Source of the DNA: Liolophura sinensis
Taxonomy: Eukaryota > Mollusca > Polyplacophora > Chitonida > Chitonidae
Reading direction: 5' to 3'
NCBI RefSeq assembly: GCF_032854445.1
Contig: NC_088302.1
Span: 5,387,338-5,451,337, forward strand
Length of the DNA: 64,000 nucleotides
A program made the translations under genes and the position numbers. Below, in pieces: positions 23,890 through 35,150 of the stretch. Under the pieces are notes generated by a model. The model was not told where the DNA came from. It saw only the letters and a program-made list of their open reading frames with translations, and searched no databases. The first letter of the stretch is position 1. The number at the start of each line of letters is the position of its first letter.

Positions 23890-26800
23890 TATAGGTGTAA
23901 TGCAGCTTGGTGATGTAATAATCTAGGTGACCGTATTACAGTGAAATCAGACACTTTGCTCCCTTGTGATCTGATACATTCCCTGTTCGGCTTTCTCTAG
24001 TCCCAGGCCATACATGCCATACAACAATCGAAATGTGTTATCCTTGGAAATGACAAAAAGTGCAAGCACGACTGTTCAACGGAAATATTTCTTTCAATTT
24101 AATCCTCAGCCATGACAATATCAGCCAGCTTTCATAAAGTAATATTTATTGCCTTTTCCCTCTGAGGCCCCCGCTTTACTTGTTGTAATTGGGATCCAGA
24201 TTATTTTCCAATATCGGCGCTGTCCTCGGACGCTTCGGCTGATTCCGGAGGTGCAGGCTGTGCGAGGCGTCTAAAACACGTCCGGGGAATTCTTTATATC
24301 ATATGGAAAAGATGGAGCCATCCTCGCGTCTTTATTTAAAGTGCTCAGAAAGGCCCGAGTCTGACAAACCTGTCGAAGGATTCATAAAGTGAGGAGTCAG
24401 CGAACGGGACGGGACCGTTAATATGTCGTCTGCCCAATACACCAAAGTACCCAATGATTTTACACGAATTCCCCATTGGCCAGGCCCGGTGAGTTCTGGA
24501 TGCTCATTGATCACACTTAGACCAATCAAAACTAGCTATTCAGATACGGTAAAGGAAGAATTGTCAATTTTTCTCTGGCTATTCGTCCCATTCTCCTGTG
24601 AGTTGAGGGGTCCCGTGGTATCATGGTCCACATCACAGCAAACCCGCCAGCTTCACGTGGAAACAAATCAACCCGTATAACACTGCACCAGGTTTCCGTC
24701 CCGATAAAATTACACGTCGCTCAAACCCACCGGCGGGAAATTCGCCAGTTTTCCCACCCATCTACCAAAGCGTTTACCAGGCCGGCCTGTAAATTGGCCT
24801 GTAGATTTGCATAATGGTGGCTTTATCATAGAACGCCTTCTCATAATTTGCACGTGTCAAGACTAGAAAATTTCGATGATTTATTGTCAAATTCGAACAT
24901 GAAGTTCAATATTTCGGTTGGCCACTCCACTTTGGTGGGGGTTTTCTTTACAGCTATCTGGACAGGTCGTTGATATATCACTAGGCTGTAGCAGAGCTGG
25001 TGAAGGACAGGTGCGCTTATGGACACAGGAAAGCTGGCTGTCAAACACACCTTCTCCTCTCCCGGCCTGCTATATACAGGCAACCTTACACAGTCCCCAC
25101 TGTCAACACGCTAAATTAACCGTACTGTATAAAACTCGGCACGGTATCTTTGATTAACTTTGCCCCTCATCGTTTCACAGAATAAAACGATCCATTTGAC
25201 ACAATTATTGTATTTTGACAGAGCCACAAAATGCTATATTCATCTTTCGAAGACAAGCTCATTTTTGGTGTGGAATCCCACCCTAAGGGCATGGCGCATT
25301 TAATTCAAGTCTATGAGAGGATTTCTTTGTTTTTGTATTGAAATGAATTGCTTTTTATTAGAAAAATATACATTCAAAGAAATACATCTGTAAGATTCGC
25401 TGTAACAGGGCAACGTGCTATATAAGGGTTGACTCCATAAACAACACGACTCCTCCATGTTTCGTTTTAAGCTGTATCAGTTTGTGAAAGAGTACAGGGC
25501 TATAAAAGCTAGAGACACATTAAGTTGGGCTTCTCTCTTGTCTCTACATTCAAATGTCATTAAGTCGGGTTCTCAAAAAGCCCTTGAGAATTGCGTCGAT
25601 CTTTTCCTCTCCCTCAAGCAAATGCTGCCGAGTTTTCCTGGCCGCCTGTCGACCATTACCATATGGTGCTGCCTACATTCGTGGCCTCGCTAAGCTCGTT
25701 ATGCCCTCTCAACTCTTGTGTATGGCTTCCTCAAGTTTCCACCACCCCAAGAGACCCCTACACAATTAATCCGGGGTTTCTGAAGATAGAGCCAATGTCT
25801 TAGTTAAGTGTTGGGCGATTACATGGCCAAACATTGCCGCAAACACACGGGATAGGGCACAAATCGCTATCTGGCCAACAGATGCTGGTTCCACATTGGA
25901 CCCTCTTTCCTCGAATTAGCTCATTTGGGTTTGTTTCCACTCACTCCTCCCTTCATATCCGCTGAAGATGGAGGAGCTTCGCTTTGCAATCCAGTTTCAC
26001 CAGCTTAACCTTAGCTCATTTCTAAATGGAGTTCCTTTTGACCAGCCGGTGGCATTAGCTGACATGACTTTTGTCTTGTCTCTTACAATCATGTCCTTCT
26101 CTGCTGGAAATAAAAGGTCGCACCGCACAACTGTGTATTTGTCCGTTTCGCGCCATTCCTTGATCTACGGTAGGACATTTCTTCATGTAGAAAGGTTCCC
26201 GCTCACAAAGTGGCATCTTCACTCTGCTCCATACGAAGCCACAGCTTTTAGATCAAGTTTTTCCACACAATAACTTACAGGATGTTGTCAAGAAGCTCTT
26301 TGTCCAGCGATTCTCTGGGGCCGTACCCTGAAACAGAGCGAATGGTATAACTTAATTTGTTTCCATGGTTCCAGTTTAGGTAATGGCACACACGTCACAA
26401 GCAGAGATCTGGACTGAAAAAAAAAAAACAAAAAACGGACACATCTACATAAGTCAGAGACGACCATGTCAGTATAAATCCTATTTGTCCAAGGCACTTT
26501 AGCCTGCTTTAACGTTTTGAAAGTACAGTTAAGCGAGAATTGCTTGTAAAATTTTTTAAGACAAGCGCATGTGCGCCATATTCTGAAAAAAATAGACATT
26601 TTGTGTAAGTCATCTTTGCCGTCTGTTTTCCGTGGTCATCTATTTGACCGTGTCGTATTGCCCTCTAGATGCCTAGTTACAAACTCCCACTGTAGTGGGC
26701 AGGTTTACGTGTGAAAGATCATAGAACGGTAAAAAGATTTTATTTCCTGTGGCAAATGGTCCACAGTGAAAAAGAGGCTATTACAGGTATAGGTTAGAAC

Positions 26801-27187
26801 TGACCAGTATCCCTTATATCCATATATATATATATATATTTTTCCACAGTACCCTCTGATGAGAAACTTCGAAAAGTTTTCTCGTTTTTTCGTATACCAG
26901 ATCTCAACATCAGAAAACTCAACTTTGCATATGGCGTAGGCGAACTTGAGTGTATGCTTATCTACACATGGAGCTAGGGGCTATACTAAATTTGCTACCA
27001 CCAAGGTAACAGTCTAAGTTATGCAATGCGTTCATTTTGAGGTTGTGGTTTTAGTCTCGTCGCCTTTCTTTCGTGAATACCTATGCCATCAAAATATACG
27101 TATAGAATAACAGTCACCATTCATGCCCAGTTTGTGTCCACCTTTTGTTTCGTTCTGCACAAATTTGCAGCCTCGAGGCCTGTCCAG
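23888..27187. other. Unassigned DNA
   Basis: No gene recognised. A G+C-richer patch lies at 24180-24500. A POU octamer ATTTGCAT followed by AATGG is at 24805-24812. Several ORFs overlap at 25457-26273 on +; I could not match any to a family. A TA run lies at about 26822-26839. Confidence 0.45.
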
Positions 27188-27245
27188 ACAATCTGGTCAG
27201 GAACAACAATCTGGTCAGGGACAACAATCTGGCCATGGACAACAA
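27188..27245. repeat. 18-base tandem repeat, three units
   Basis: ACAATCTGGTCAGG(A/G)ACA starts at 27188, 27206 and 27224; the third unit is changed (GGCCATGG). Confidence 0.8.
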
Positions 27246-28640
27246 GTAGAGCTAACCGCATGGGTTTAGTTTCCGCGTCTAAACACAGTTATTATCAATG
27301 AGTAATCCACTAACTATGTAATAACATGTTCACAAAAAAACGAGCAGTTTCTTGGAATCAGTGCGTGGACACTAAATATAGACAGAAATCACAGAATTAA
27401 GTTCTTATCTGGATTTGTAATCAGGTGATAAGTCAGGAAGCTCCTCTTTGTGCAACTACCTCAAATACACCACCCAGATAGTTTTGCTGTGTGTCGGTTG
27501 TTTTGATGTTCGTTCTTGTCAGGAGTCCGGCTATCTGGCATTACGACCACGTGCCTTGTGGTATATACAGTTTTGGTAAAGGTTGGAAAAAACGTGATTT
27601 TGCTATGACAAGTGTAACTGGTGTCTTCAGATCTAACTTGTGCACAAGCTGTACATCAATACAAGCTATCGAGCGCTCGGCAGAGGCGTGCGAAATTGGC
27701 TCCTTTTTCCATAGCTATGGTTTTGTTAAATGTTACACCCTAAATTAAACGATTTAAACAAGGCGTCTTGCCCGTGGTCATGCCCGGGGCTGCGGCCGAT
27801 AGTCGCTTACCTGTGGCAAAAGCAAATATGATAACAGGTACACGGCAAGTTAGCGCATAAGAACATGTTAGATTAGCGATGTAGCCCGATTGGCCTGGGC
27901 AGGTAGAGACCAGGTGAGCGCGTTCCCAGCCCTCTTGTCAGCTTGTTAAACCAGCCTTCAAGAAGCCTGTTATAGGGAGCCCGCCACCTTCGGTAATCCA
28001 CACTTAATGCCCGAGTTGTCCCGGCTTACAGGAGGTGTATACACAGGAACAGAAGCAATATAACAGTATAAACCACCTTATACTGTAACTTCTCGATAAC
28101 ATCAGGGTCTCCACCAGCAAAACAGTCTAACAATGGAATAATTTTCATACCCCAATACATTAGAGTTCCTTCTAAATTCATAGACAAAATCCCGGTAGGC
28201 ATAGAATAGGTTATCTGATGTTTATCTACATGTGTACGTATAATGGAATTGAAATTAACACCCGTAAACCCTTCTTCCCTGTATATATATACAGAATGTA
28301 TTGACTATTTGTCGAACGCTGTGAACGTTTCTCTAACAAAGCATTAGATATGACATTTATACATTATTTATATTTGAATATTTTACGAAAATTTGTCGTT
28401 TAAGTATGTTTAAACTTTAAGGTTGATTAGCACTGTAACGGCTGACCCCCTCCTCACCTTCCCTCTCAGTCGGTAAATATTACCACAACAATAAACGTCT
28501 AGTATATTTTTTTTTCAAAAACACCGTCTTGCCTTAAGCCTTACTCTCGTACAGCAGCCGATCTCGCCTTCTAACACTGGATTCTGACTAAGTGGCTATT
28601 TCAATGAACGACATTAGTTCTTACAACTAAAAATAATGGT
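27246..28640. other. Unassigned DNA
   Basis: No gene recognised; a G+C-richer patch at 27765-28035. Confidence 0.45.
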
Positions 28641-28731
28641 ACGTGCGAAGGTCTGCAAGCAGCCTGCGGATGGTCGTGGATGTCCCTCGGGCACTGCCCG
28701 GTTTCCTTCCACCATAATAAATAAATAAAAA
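28641..28731 (+). mobile_element. SINE copy with internal deletion
   Basis: GGTCTGCAAGCAGCCTGCGGATGGTCGTGG then CACTGCCCGGTTTCCTTCCACCATAAT matches the SINE body. It then jumps straight to AAATAAATAAA: about 55 bases of the usual 3' part (CTGGCC...CAATC) are absent between CACCATAAT and the tail. Confidence 0.8.
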
Positions 28732-31589
28732 TAATGTGTAGAGGCCGTTCAATCAAACGCCTTCTCTCATCTAAAAAAAATTCGATGGACATAATTCTCT
28801 TCTAAGTGAATATGGACCAAGCGTTAAGAATCGTTGGCGCTCTGCTTTATATACTTATGTCTAATTACGCTTAACTTGAGGTTGCGGGATGTGTATGTAT
28901 CATTTAATGAATGGAATCTTTATGTTTAATTTGATAGCCTAACATACACAAAATTTGGACACTGATTAAATCTATGTGCTTAAAACATACATCTTCTGTC
29001 ATCACTGACTGTTTTTCTTACATAATATGTCTTCGTTTTAATTTTTTACTATATATACTGTCTTAAGTTAGTTCTTTAGTGCTTTGTGTGGAAAGTTGTT
29101 TTGAAAATTAGTCCTGTGATTCTTAACCTGGAATGTGTCTTGCGACGCCTAGATTTGACCAGGGAGATTGGTCGATGCAAATGCAATACCGCTAATATTT
29201 ACTGCTTTCAAGGTTTTAGTCTAATTCTTCATACTCGGTCACAAACCGTACCGCACTCTCGCGCGTGCGATCTGTATTACAGTGGTTTGAGCGGAACTAT
29301 CAGTTACAAGCAATCAGCAAAATGCCATGCGCGGGGCAAAAATAAGATAAAAGACTCTCATGGTGATTTCCGGTCGCTCTTGCCTGTAGCTGTTAACCCC
29401 CTGGGGAGAGCTACAATTCCAGAGCACCTCACGCGCAGTTACAGGGCTTGGTCTCCATGTCTGTGAAAATATCAGACTGGCCAGAATATCTACGCTTTAT
29501 CTATTTCGAACAGTTTTTGCGCTAAAATGTGGGAAAGAAGCAATTTATCATCTTTGCCTTTTAAATTTGACATATACCTCAAAATACCTTTAAGTTTGGT
29601 TCACTATTGCTTGTACATGCTACATGCAGAGCAAAACAGAAAATCATAAATTTCACAGAGCACAGTAGAATACACAAAAATGTTACAATGTTCCAAAATA
29701 CATTTGAAAACTTTCTTGGAGTTTCTGGACGTGCTTGAACTGGCTATTAACTGCTAATATGGCAAAATTATGCCGTTCCGTCAAAGAACATGTTGACAGT
29801 TTTGGCGGGAAACTCATCATGGAATAGCTGATCAACTCTACAAACTCTTACAGTCATTAAAAATCGTGGAGAGGTATACCGTGGAAAAGACATCTTCACG
29901 CTCGTGAACTTTCCATGCATGTTGGTCTGTCATGCGCGCGTCCAATACCACATTTCAACAGAGCTTTATTAATTAACGTGTGTACACACTCCGCTGGCCT
30001 ATTGATTATAGGATTATGATGTTTCCTGTATTGTTTTTTCCAGTTTCCCGTTTCATCGCCGTGTTCCGGCGGCTGTGTACAAGCAGATATTTATCATGAA
30101 TTACCCTCCAACCGACAGTAACAAGATCCGAAGGAAATGTTAGGTGATTGCTTGTTCGAGAGGCCTTCTTTTAGTCTGAATGACAAATCCATTTCCTCTC
30201 ATCAACTGAGAACTCTTAAGACTCGTCAGTCGGGGCGAAGGCTCTCACAGTCTGATCTGAAGACGCTATAACTGTCACTAAACTGGTTGTATTAGTCGTA
30301 CGGAACTCTCAGCACGAACCAGGGCTGCTTCAACTGATCCGGCGTAAAAGGAGACCGCACGTGCTCGCGTGCGATTCCCTGAACCCGATCTTGCGGTTTT
30401 CCTACGCACACTGCGGATAAAAACTGAGCACAAACAAGGCTAGTTATCAGACCAGTTTACCCCTTAAAATTTACTACTGACAATTATTTACATCGACTTA
30501 CACACGAACATAAAAAGCTACTAATGCGATACGGTTATGGCTTCGAAAATTAAAATCAACGTATCTTAGGATTTTAAGAAAGAAAAACGGAAGGAAAAAT
30601 GTGTTTGTAGCTATCTTGAAACCTTGGCCTCTGTTAGCGTTATCGATGTAACACATAACGCCTAGAAAGATAAATTCCTGTTCCATTTCAAGCTCTCTGA
30701 TAACGAATGGTCCTGTGAGTTTTAATATGCCCCATGTACGCAGGGTTGTTAAGCATGTGGGTTTACGGTACAGTGAGCTCGGACAGAGGTGCCGCGGGCC
30801 ACACTTGACGTGCTAACCGTATCCTACCTTGAGGGGGTTGGAGGATACCCCTCCTTCAGCTTCGCTGGCACGTGTTTTAGCGTCGGCGTTAAAGTGTTCA
30901 ACTTGATAACCCAAACATCAGGCCTAATCCACTACAGGGAGCTCACTGGGGGCCTTATTCATTAACTCCTTCATGGTTTTACCACCTACTTACAGGATAG
31001 AGTAGTATTGCATAAGGAATGTGGGCGTGTTTGATCAGTCATTACGTGGCGGCAAGACAAGAAACCATACTGCTTTACTTTATGCTGATTAACAGGGCAT
31101 TTCCGAGAAAATCGTTATGTAAATGGAGAGAGTTTGGGATAGAAAATCGCTCTATTAGTTCGAAGAAAAAGTAAGAATATTAAGAGATATTCATCAGATA
31201 TATATTTACAGATCCGAGGGTTTTATTTCTGCATCGTGCGTAACTGAACAACTGTTCTCAACCTTTTCCAGAATACTGAAATTTAAGCCAGAAACTAAGG
31301 CAAAATATAAATATTTTCTTTACTTAATATCTAGAAAAGCACTGGCGATATATCAGAGCGACGGGTATATTTTAATATACTCAAAATATTTTATGCAATC
31401 ATCCGATGTGTTGCGAAGTACTGAACGATTTGTTTGCATTTATATGCATATAATTAAGGTCCAAAAATTGTTATAAATATATGTTTAAGTAAATGCTATC
31501 CCGACATTTATTGAGCGGATAAATGAAGGAAAACAAAATGTTCCGTTTCTTTCCGGGGTTCTTTGTGCGCATGTGTGTAAATTACAATA
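28732..31589. other. Unassigned DNA
   Basis: No gene recognised. A 126-codon ORF at 29086-29466 has no identifiable motif. A G+C-richer stretch lies at 30100-30400. Confidence 0.45.
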
Positions 31590-32010
31590 AAACATCTGCA
31601 GATTTTGGCCTGGGTGTATTGTGTGTGACTGTCAGATCTGTGGACTCGAAGGACCTTATCGGTCTGTATCTCGGGGATGATGGCGAATCGATTACAGGGA
31701 TAGGAGGGGCTCGGGGCCCGGGGAACTCGATCGAGTCAGCAGCCCTTCTCTGGCCCCGATACATCCCCGCTATCAATTTGATGATTACCCCAGTCGCCCC
31801 TGCCGATCCTCGTGGAGACACGGCCTGTTTCAATGGGTCGCATTGCCCGACCGATCATCGGTGTGGACGAGCAATAATGAGAAAACACTACAATTACTTT
31901 GTGCCGCCTGCTAATATGGCATCCACCGAGGCGGCTATATGCCTGTTCGACCATCGCTATACTCTGCTACAATACCCTCGGCCTCGATGAACTTTGACGT
32001 CGGCCCAATG
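31590..32010. promoter_or_regulatory. G+C-rich island upstream of POU4 (possible enhancer or exon)
   Basis: This is clearly richer in G+C than its A+T-rich surroundings, with dense palindromes (CTCGATCGAG 31726-31735; GGGGCCCGGGG just before it). Stop codons are scarce on both strands: + 31523-31990 (155 codons), - 31582-31833 and - 31736-31954. No protein family is recognisable in any frame. It lies 3 kb before the POU4 start, so an enhancer is a reasonable guess; an unrecognised exon is less likely. Confidence 0.25.
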
Positions 32011-32308
32011 GGGCCTTGTGCCAAATGAAATAGTAATAATATTACAGGGTTATCACCTTTTTGCCATGACTGGCTGCCCTTAATTCTGTCCCTATTGTTG
32101 CAATGGTTTGATGCTCTGCAGACAAATGAATATAAACGACTTGTCCGTAAGCGGGCTTGGGTGGTAAGCAGTATCCTTATGTGATGAACTTGCAACTGGA
32201 GATAGTGATAAAAAAAAAGAAAGAAATATCCACCTGTGGAAATTGAGAACAGTTTACATTGACGCTTTATCTTTGTACCTGTCCACACGACAGAGCCATT
32301 ATGTGTTC

Positions 32309-32436
32309 AGTTTGCATTATGTTAGCTTTGAGCTTTAATTTGCAAACTTTCAGGTGCAATATGTAAAGTTTCACTTGCATTATGTTAACTTTCAGTTACA
32401 ATTTGCAAAGTTTCATTTGCATTATTTTAACACCCA
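32309..32436. repeat. Degenerate ~22/44-base tandem repeat
   Basis: Alternating blocks of the type TTTGCATTATGTTAACTTTCAG and TTACAATTTGCAAAGTTTCA recur about five to six times with substitutions. One unit contains a POU octamer ATTTGCAT (32415-32422), probably by chance. Confidence 0.6.
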
Positions 32437-34481
32437 CCTACGTAAGCATCACCTGCATCCATTCTTCATGGTACTTTCTAAAAATCTGGTCGGAAGGCCA
32501 CTGTACTATAATATACTCAGATTCTTTGTTCATTAGCTGTACACAAGCTAAAGAGGGTTGTAATTATTGCGAACATTTATAAATATCCAAGACATTAGAA
32601 AACAACCATAATCAAGGCAGAAACACCTAGATGAGTTAATAAGTCGCTATTATGTCGGAAGGTGTCTATTATGTATATCATTTCTATGCATATCGTATAG
32701 AATATGGGATATGCAGCTTTTGTAAACCCAATCCGAAAAACATCCAGGCTAAGTGTCAACTACAGATGGAGTGAGCAAAACTTATGTCAGCTTAGTCAAT
32801 TTACCACTGGTATATATCATAAAATATAACCTTTATCGAATGCCCTGACACGTATGTATACATACATCTTGTGATAAAAATAAGACTTGTTCTTAAGATG
32901 GGATTTATTAAAAATATACGAGTTAACATAACCTGAAGAAACACTTTTCAAAGCATGTTTCTTGAGAACTATAAGATTCTGTGTAAACTTATTAATTTGA
33001 GCCAGGGCCAGGGGATCTTGTGCGTTGAAGCCTTGTACAGATTTTCCCTTGAGTCAAATGTATATCTATAAGGATATTTTTATGTGGAAAAGGGGATGAT
33101 ATAGAAGTCATGCAGTGCCTGTTCATAACTTGAAGACACTACATGTTACTTATCAAGCCACTGAAGAGTGTTACAAGTTCTTTTCTATGTTTATTAGGAA
33201 TGGGCTGAATGTATTTAGTATCCGAAAACTTAGGCCAAACATTTTTTCCATCAGAACTAGGGATTACAAAAAAAAGGGAGAGCTTCGCGTTGAATGTCAG
33301 GTCTCTCATCAATATAACATTCTTCTGAGGCCCCATCCAGGTTTACTTCTCTCTCCGAATAGACTGTTTGCGTTTTTGTTAGTCTTTTAGCACTTGGGTG
33401 CCTGTAAGGAAAATGATTGATTCGGAAAATATCTAGGAGACTGAGGCTCCCCCCACCCCCTGGTGACGGCGTCTTACTGTGAGATGCGATCTATCGCACT
33501 TAGTCGACCGGAATGGTCTCTCTTCCCTCCCCTCCCCATGCTCAGCGGGACATCTTCTCCCAACTTGCTGGGGACAGTTGCCCTCGCCGACTGCGGCTCT
33601 ATCGCCGTGTTCGAACATCAAGATGTACGAGTGCCTAGTATCTAATAGAAACAAATGAAGACAAAGCCGGGTGTGGGGCCAGTAGCTCATGTCATCGCGG
33701 CGGGATGGAGACCTTCTGTCCACAGACATCCACACTCCCTGTCGAGAGATAACCATCAAATCTCGGCCAGCGATCGTCAACAGAACATCTTCGAAAATTT
33801 ATTTTATTACTGCTCTTGGTTTATCACGCGCTGCGCTCCGTGTATCTCCACGTGCACCCTGCCCCACCCCCTCCGCTACCCATATCCCCCCTCCCGCCCA
33901 CCGCATCAATCGCTGTTAACAACAGTCACATCAGTTTTTAAAAAAACCAACATGGTGAAAGTTATCTTTGAGAGCTTCCAGAAAAGTTATGCAAAAGAAG
34001 ACATTTATAAGCATGAGTTGCGAAAGGGAAACTTTCCTACTGTAACACACAGTACTACTGAAATAATACACAAGGCTCGGCATGATAATCTTATCTTCTG
34101 ACTTTGAAACCGTATATAACATTGAGACGTACGGCTTGATCACATATGAAGCATATATAAGTGAGAGACGGACATAAATTGTACAATAAAGATCCCGACT
34201 GCAAAGCGTAAATCGTAACGTTAGGAAAAAGATAGGTAATAGAGATATAGCTCACCGGATTGATAAAGCCGTTCCGACGTAAGGCTAGTCTCCGAGAAGT
34301 GTAACGGGATAACAAACCATTAGCCTTTCCGTTCCAATAATATGAAGAAATGAAATAAGACACGCCTCTAGCATCTAGGATTATTCCAAATGATTCTATG
34401 GAGAGATATGGAATCGCGGGCTGGGCTTTACCTTTGGCTTTGGCCGTGCATGTAGTCGCCAGTTTCCATGACGCATGCGTG
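32437..34481. other. POU4 upstream region, unassigned
   Basis: No gene recognised. A G+C-rich stretch at 33440-33900 carries overlapping ORFs on both strands (for example - 33433-33780) without family matches. Confidence 0.45.
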
Positions 34482-34726
34482 ATTGGTGATTCACGTGACA
34501 AAACGAGAGAACAGGTGCTCGCTCATTCACAGCAATACAATACAAAGCAATATTCAATTCTTCGGGGTTTTCACTTGCCCTATTCCGAACACATTAGTCA
34601 ACTTTCCATCACTCTCGCCTGCGATTCCTTATCGGCTCGGAGCCGGGCAATCAGTATAGGAACTATATAACAGTAGAGCAGCACAGGGAGTTGTATGGTG
34701 AACGGTGAGCGGATCTCGGGAGAGTC
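34482..34726 (+). promoter_or_regulatory. Candidate POU4 core promoter and 5' UTR
   Basis: A TATA box (CTATATAAC; TATATAA at 34664-34670) lies 57 bases before the ATG. This predicts a start site near 34695 and a 5' UTR of only about 30 bases. Upstream are an inverted CCAAT box (ATTGG, 34482-34486), the E-boxes CACGTG (34492-34497) and CAGGTG (34512-34517), and a G+C palindrome CGGCTC-G-GAGCCG (34633-34645). CAGGTG is a site type used by proneural bHLH factors, known inputs to POU4 genes in sensory lineages. The motifs are read directly; their use is inference, and a distal promoter with an extra 5' exon is possible. Confidence 0.55.
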
Positions 34727-34730
34727 ATGA
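34695..34730 (+). promoter_or_regulatory. Upstream ORF overlapping the POU4 start codon (ATGA)
   Basis: An ATG at 34695 opens 11 codons (MVNGERISGES) and stops at TGA 34728-34730, so the stop overlaps the POU4 ATG (34727) as ATGA. If transcripts start upstream of 34695 this would be a translated uORF with terminate-and-reinitiate geometry. The predicted TATA-driven start is almost exactly at this ATG, so inclusion in the mRNA is uncertain. Confidence 0.4.
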
Positions 34731-34852
34731 ACGTCAAGCAGCATGTGGGGCTTCACTCGCACACCCTCACCCACCACCACTCTCCCCTACCTGGTCGCTA
34801 CTCCCCTCCCTACCGGCCCCCTGACAGAATGCGTTGCATGACAACTACGTCG
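34727..34852 (+). CDS. POU4: POU4 (Brn-3/unc-86/acj6) transcription factor, coding exon 1
   Basis: This is the first coding exon (42 codons) of a class IV POU-homeodomain factor, a nuclear DNA-binding regulator of sensory and other neuron identity in animals. It begins MNVKQHVGLH, runs through a His-rich stretch, and contains LPGRYSPPYR followed by RMRCM. The GRYSPxYR...MRxCM pattern is the conserved N-terminal motif of invertebrate POU4 proteins such as acj6. The start ATG has G at -3, and an in-frame TGA at 34706-34708 closes the frame upstream. The exon ends TCG|GTAGGT; the donor at 34853 leaves phase 0 and matches the phase-0 acceptor at 35151. The exon is too short to show up as a long ORF and was found by reading upstream for the motif. 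The family call is very strong; the exact TSS and any further upstream exon are unproven. Confidence 0.93.
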
Positions 34853-35150
34853 GTAGGTAAACATCTATGCTAAGTCGATATGCAGCTCTCGTTTTTAATC
34901 ACCTTTATTAGCTATTCCATCGAAGGGTTCGTGTGTAAGTCATTATTTGCTGTGTTTCATATTTTATGAAGTGAGTTTTATCAGTCGTTCATTGAGCGTG
35001 CATACCCAATGTGTAATATGGGCTAACTCGCTCTCTGACACAATACTTTTTTACTCTTTTCGATTAGGAGGGACGCAGAGGGATGACTACATCGAAATCA
35101 ATTTTTGGTGCTTTTTAATAATTGTTTTTTTTTTCTTTGTTTATTCCCAG
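34853..35150 (+). other. POU4 intron 1 (phase 0, GT-AG)
   Basis: This 298-base intron starts GTAGGTAA and ends in a T-rich tract followed by CAG. A possible branch-point sequence GCTAACTC lies near 35023. It falls just before the POU-IV box, the same place as the intron in vertebrate POU4 genes (after the PPLQ segment), so it is probably ancestral. A second GT at 34857 (GTAG|GTAAAC) would shift the frame. Confidence 0.9.

Noticed and set aside
25457-26273. Cluster of + ORFs, possible decayed transposon or gene
   Set aside because: I read both strands and found only weak, unassignable resemblance; no domain supports a call.
31523-31990. 155-codon ORF as a gene
   Set aside because: Openness follows from G+C-rich composition on both strands; no family signature. 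Kept only as a candidate regulatory island.
34853-34858. Alternative donor GTAG|GTAAAC four bases downstream
   Set aside because: It would shift the frame at the 35151 acceptor.
34947-35150. Upstream extension of the POU4 reading frame (68 codons before 35151)
   Set aside because: Ends in a strong pyrimidine tract and CAG and lacks POU4 N-terminal features, whereas 34727-34852 has the conserved motif and splices in phase. It is intron read-through.
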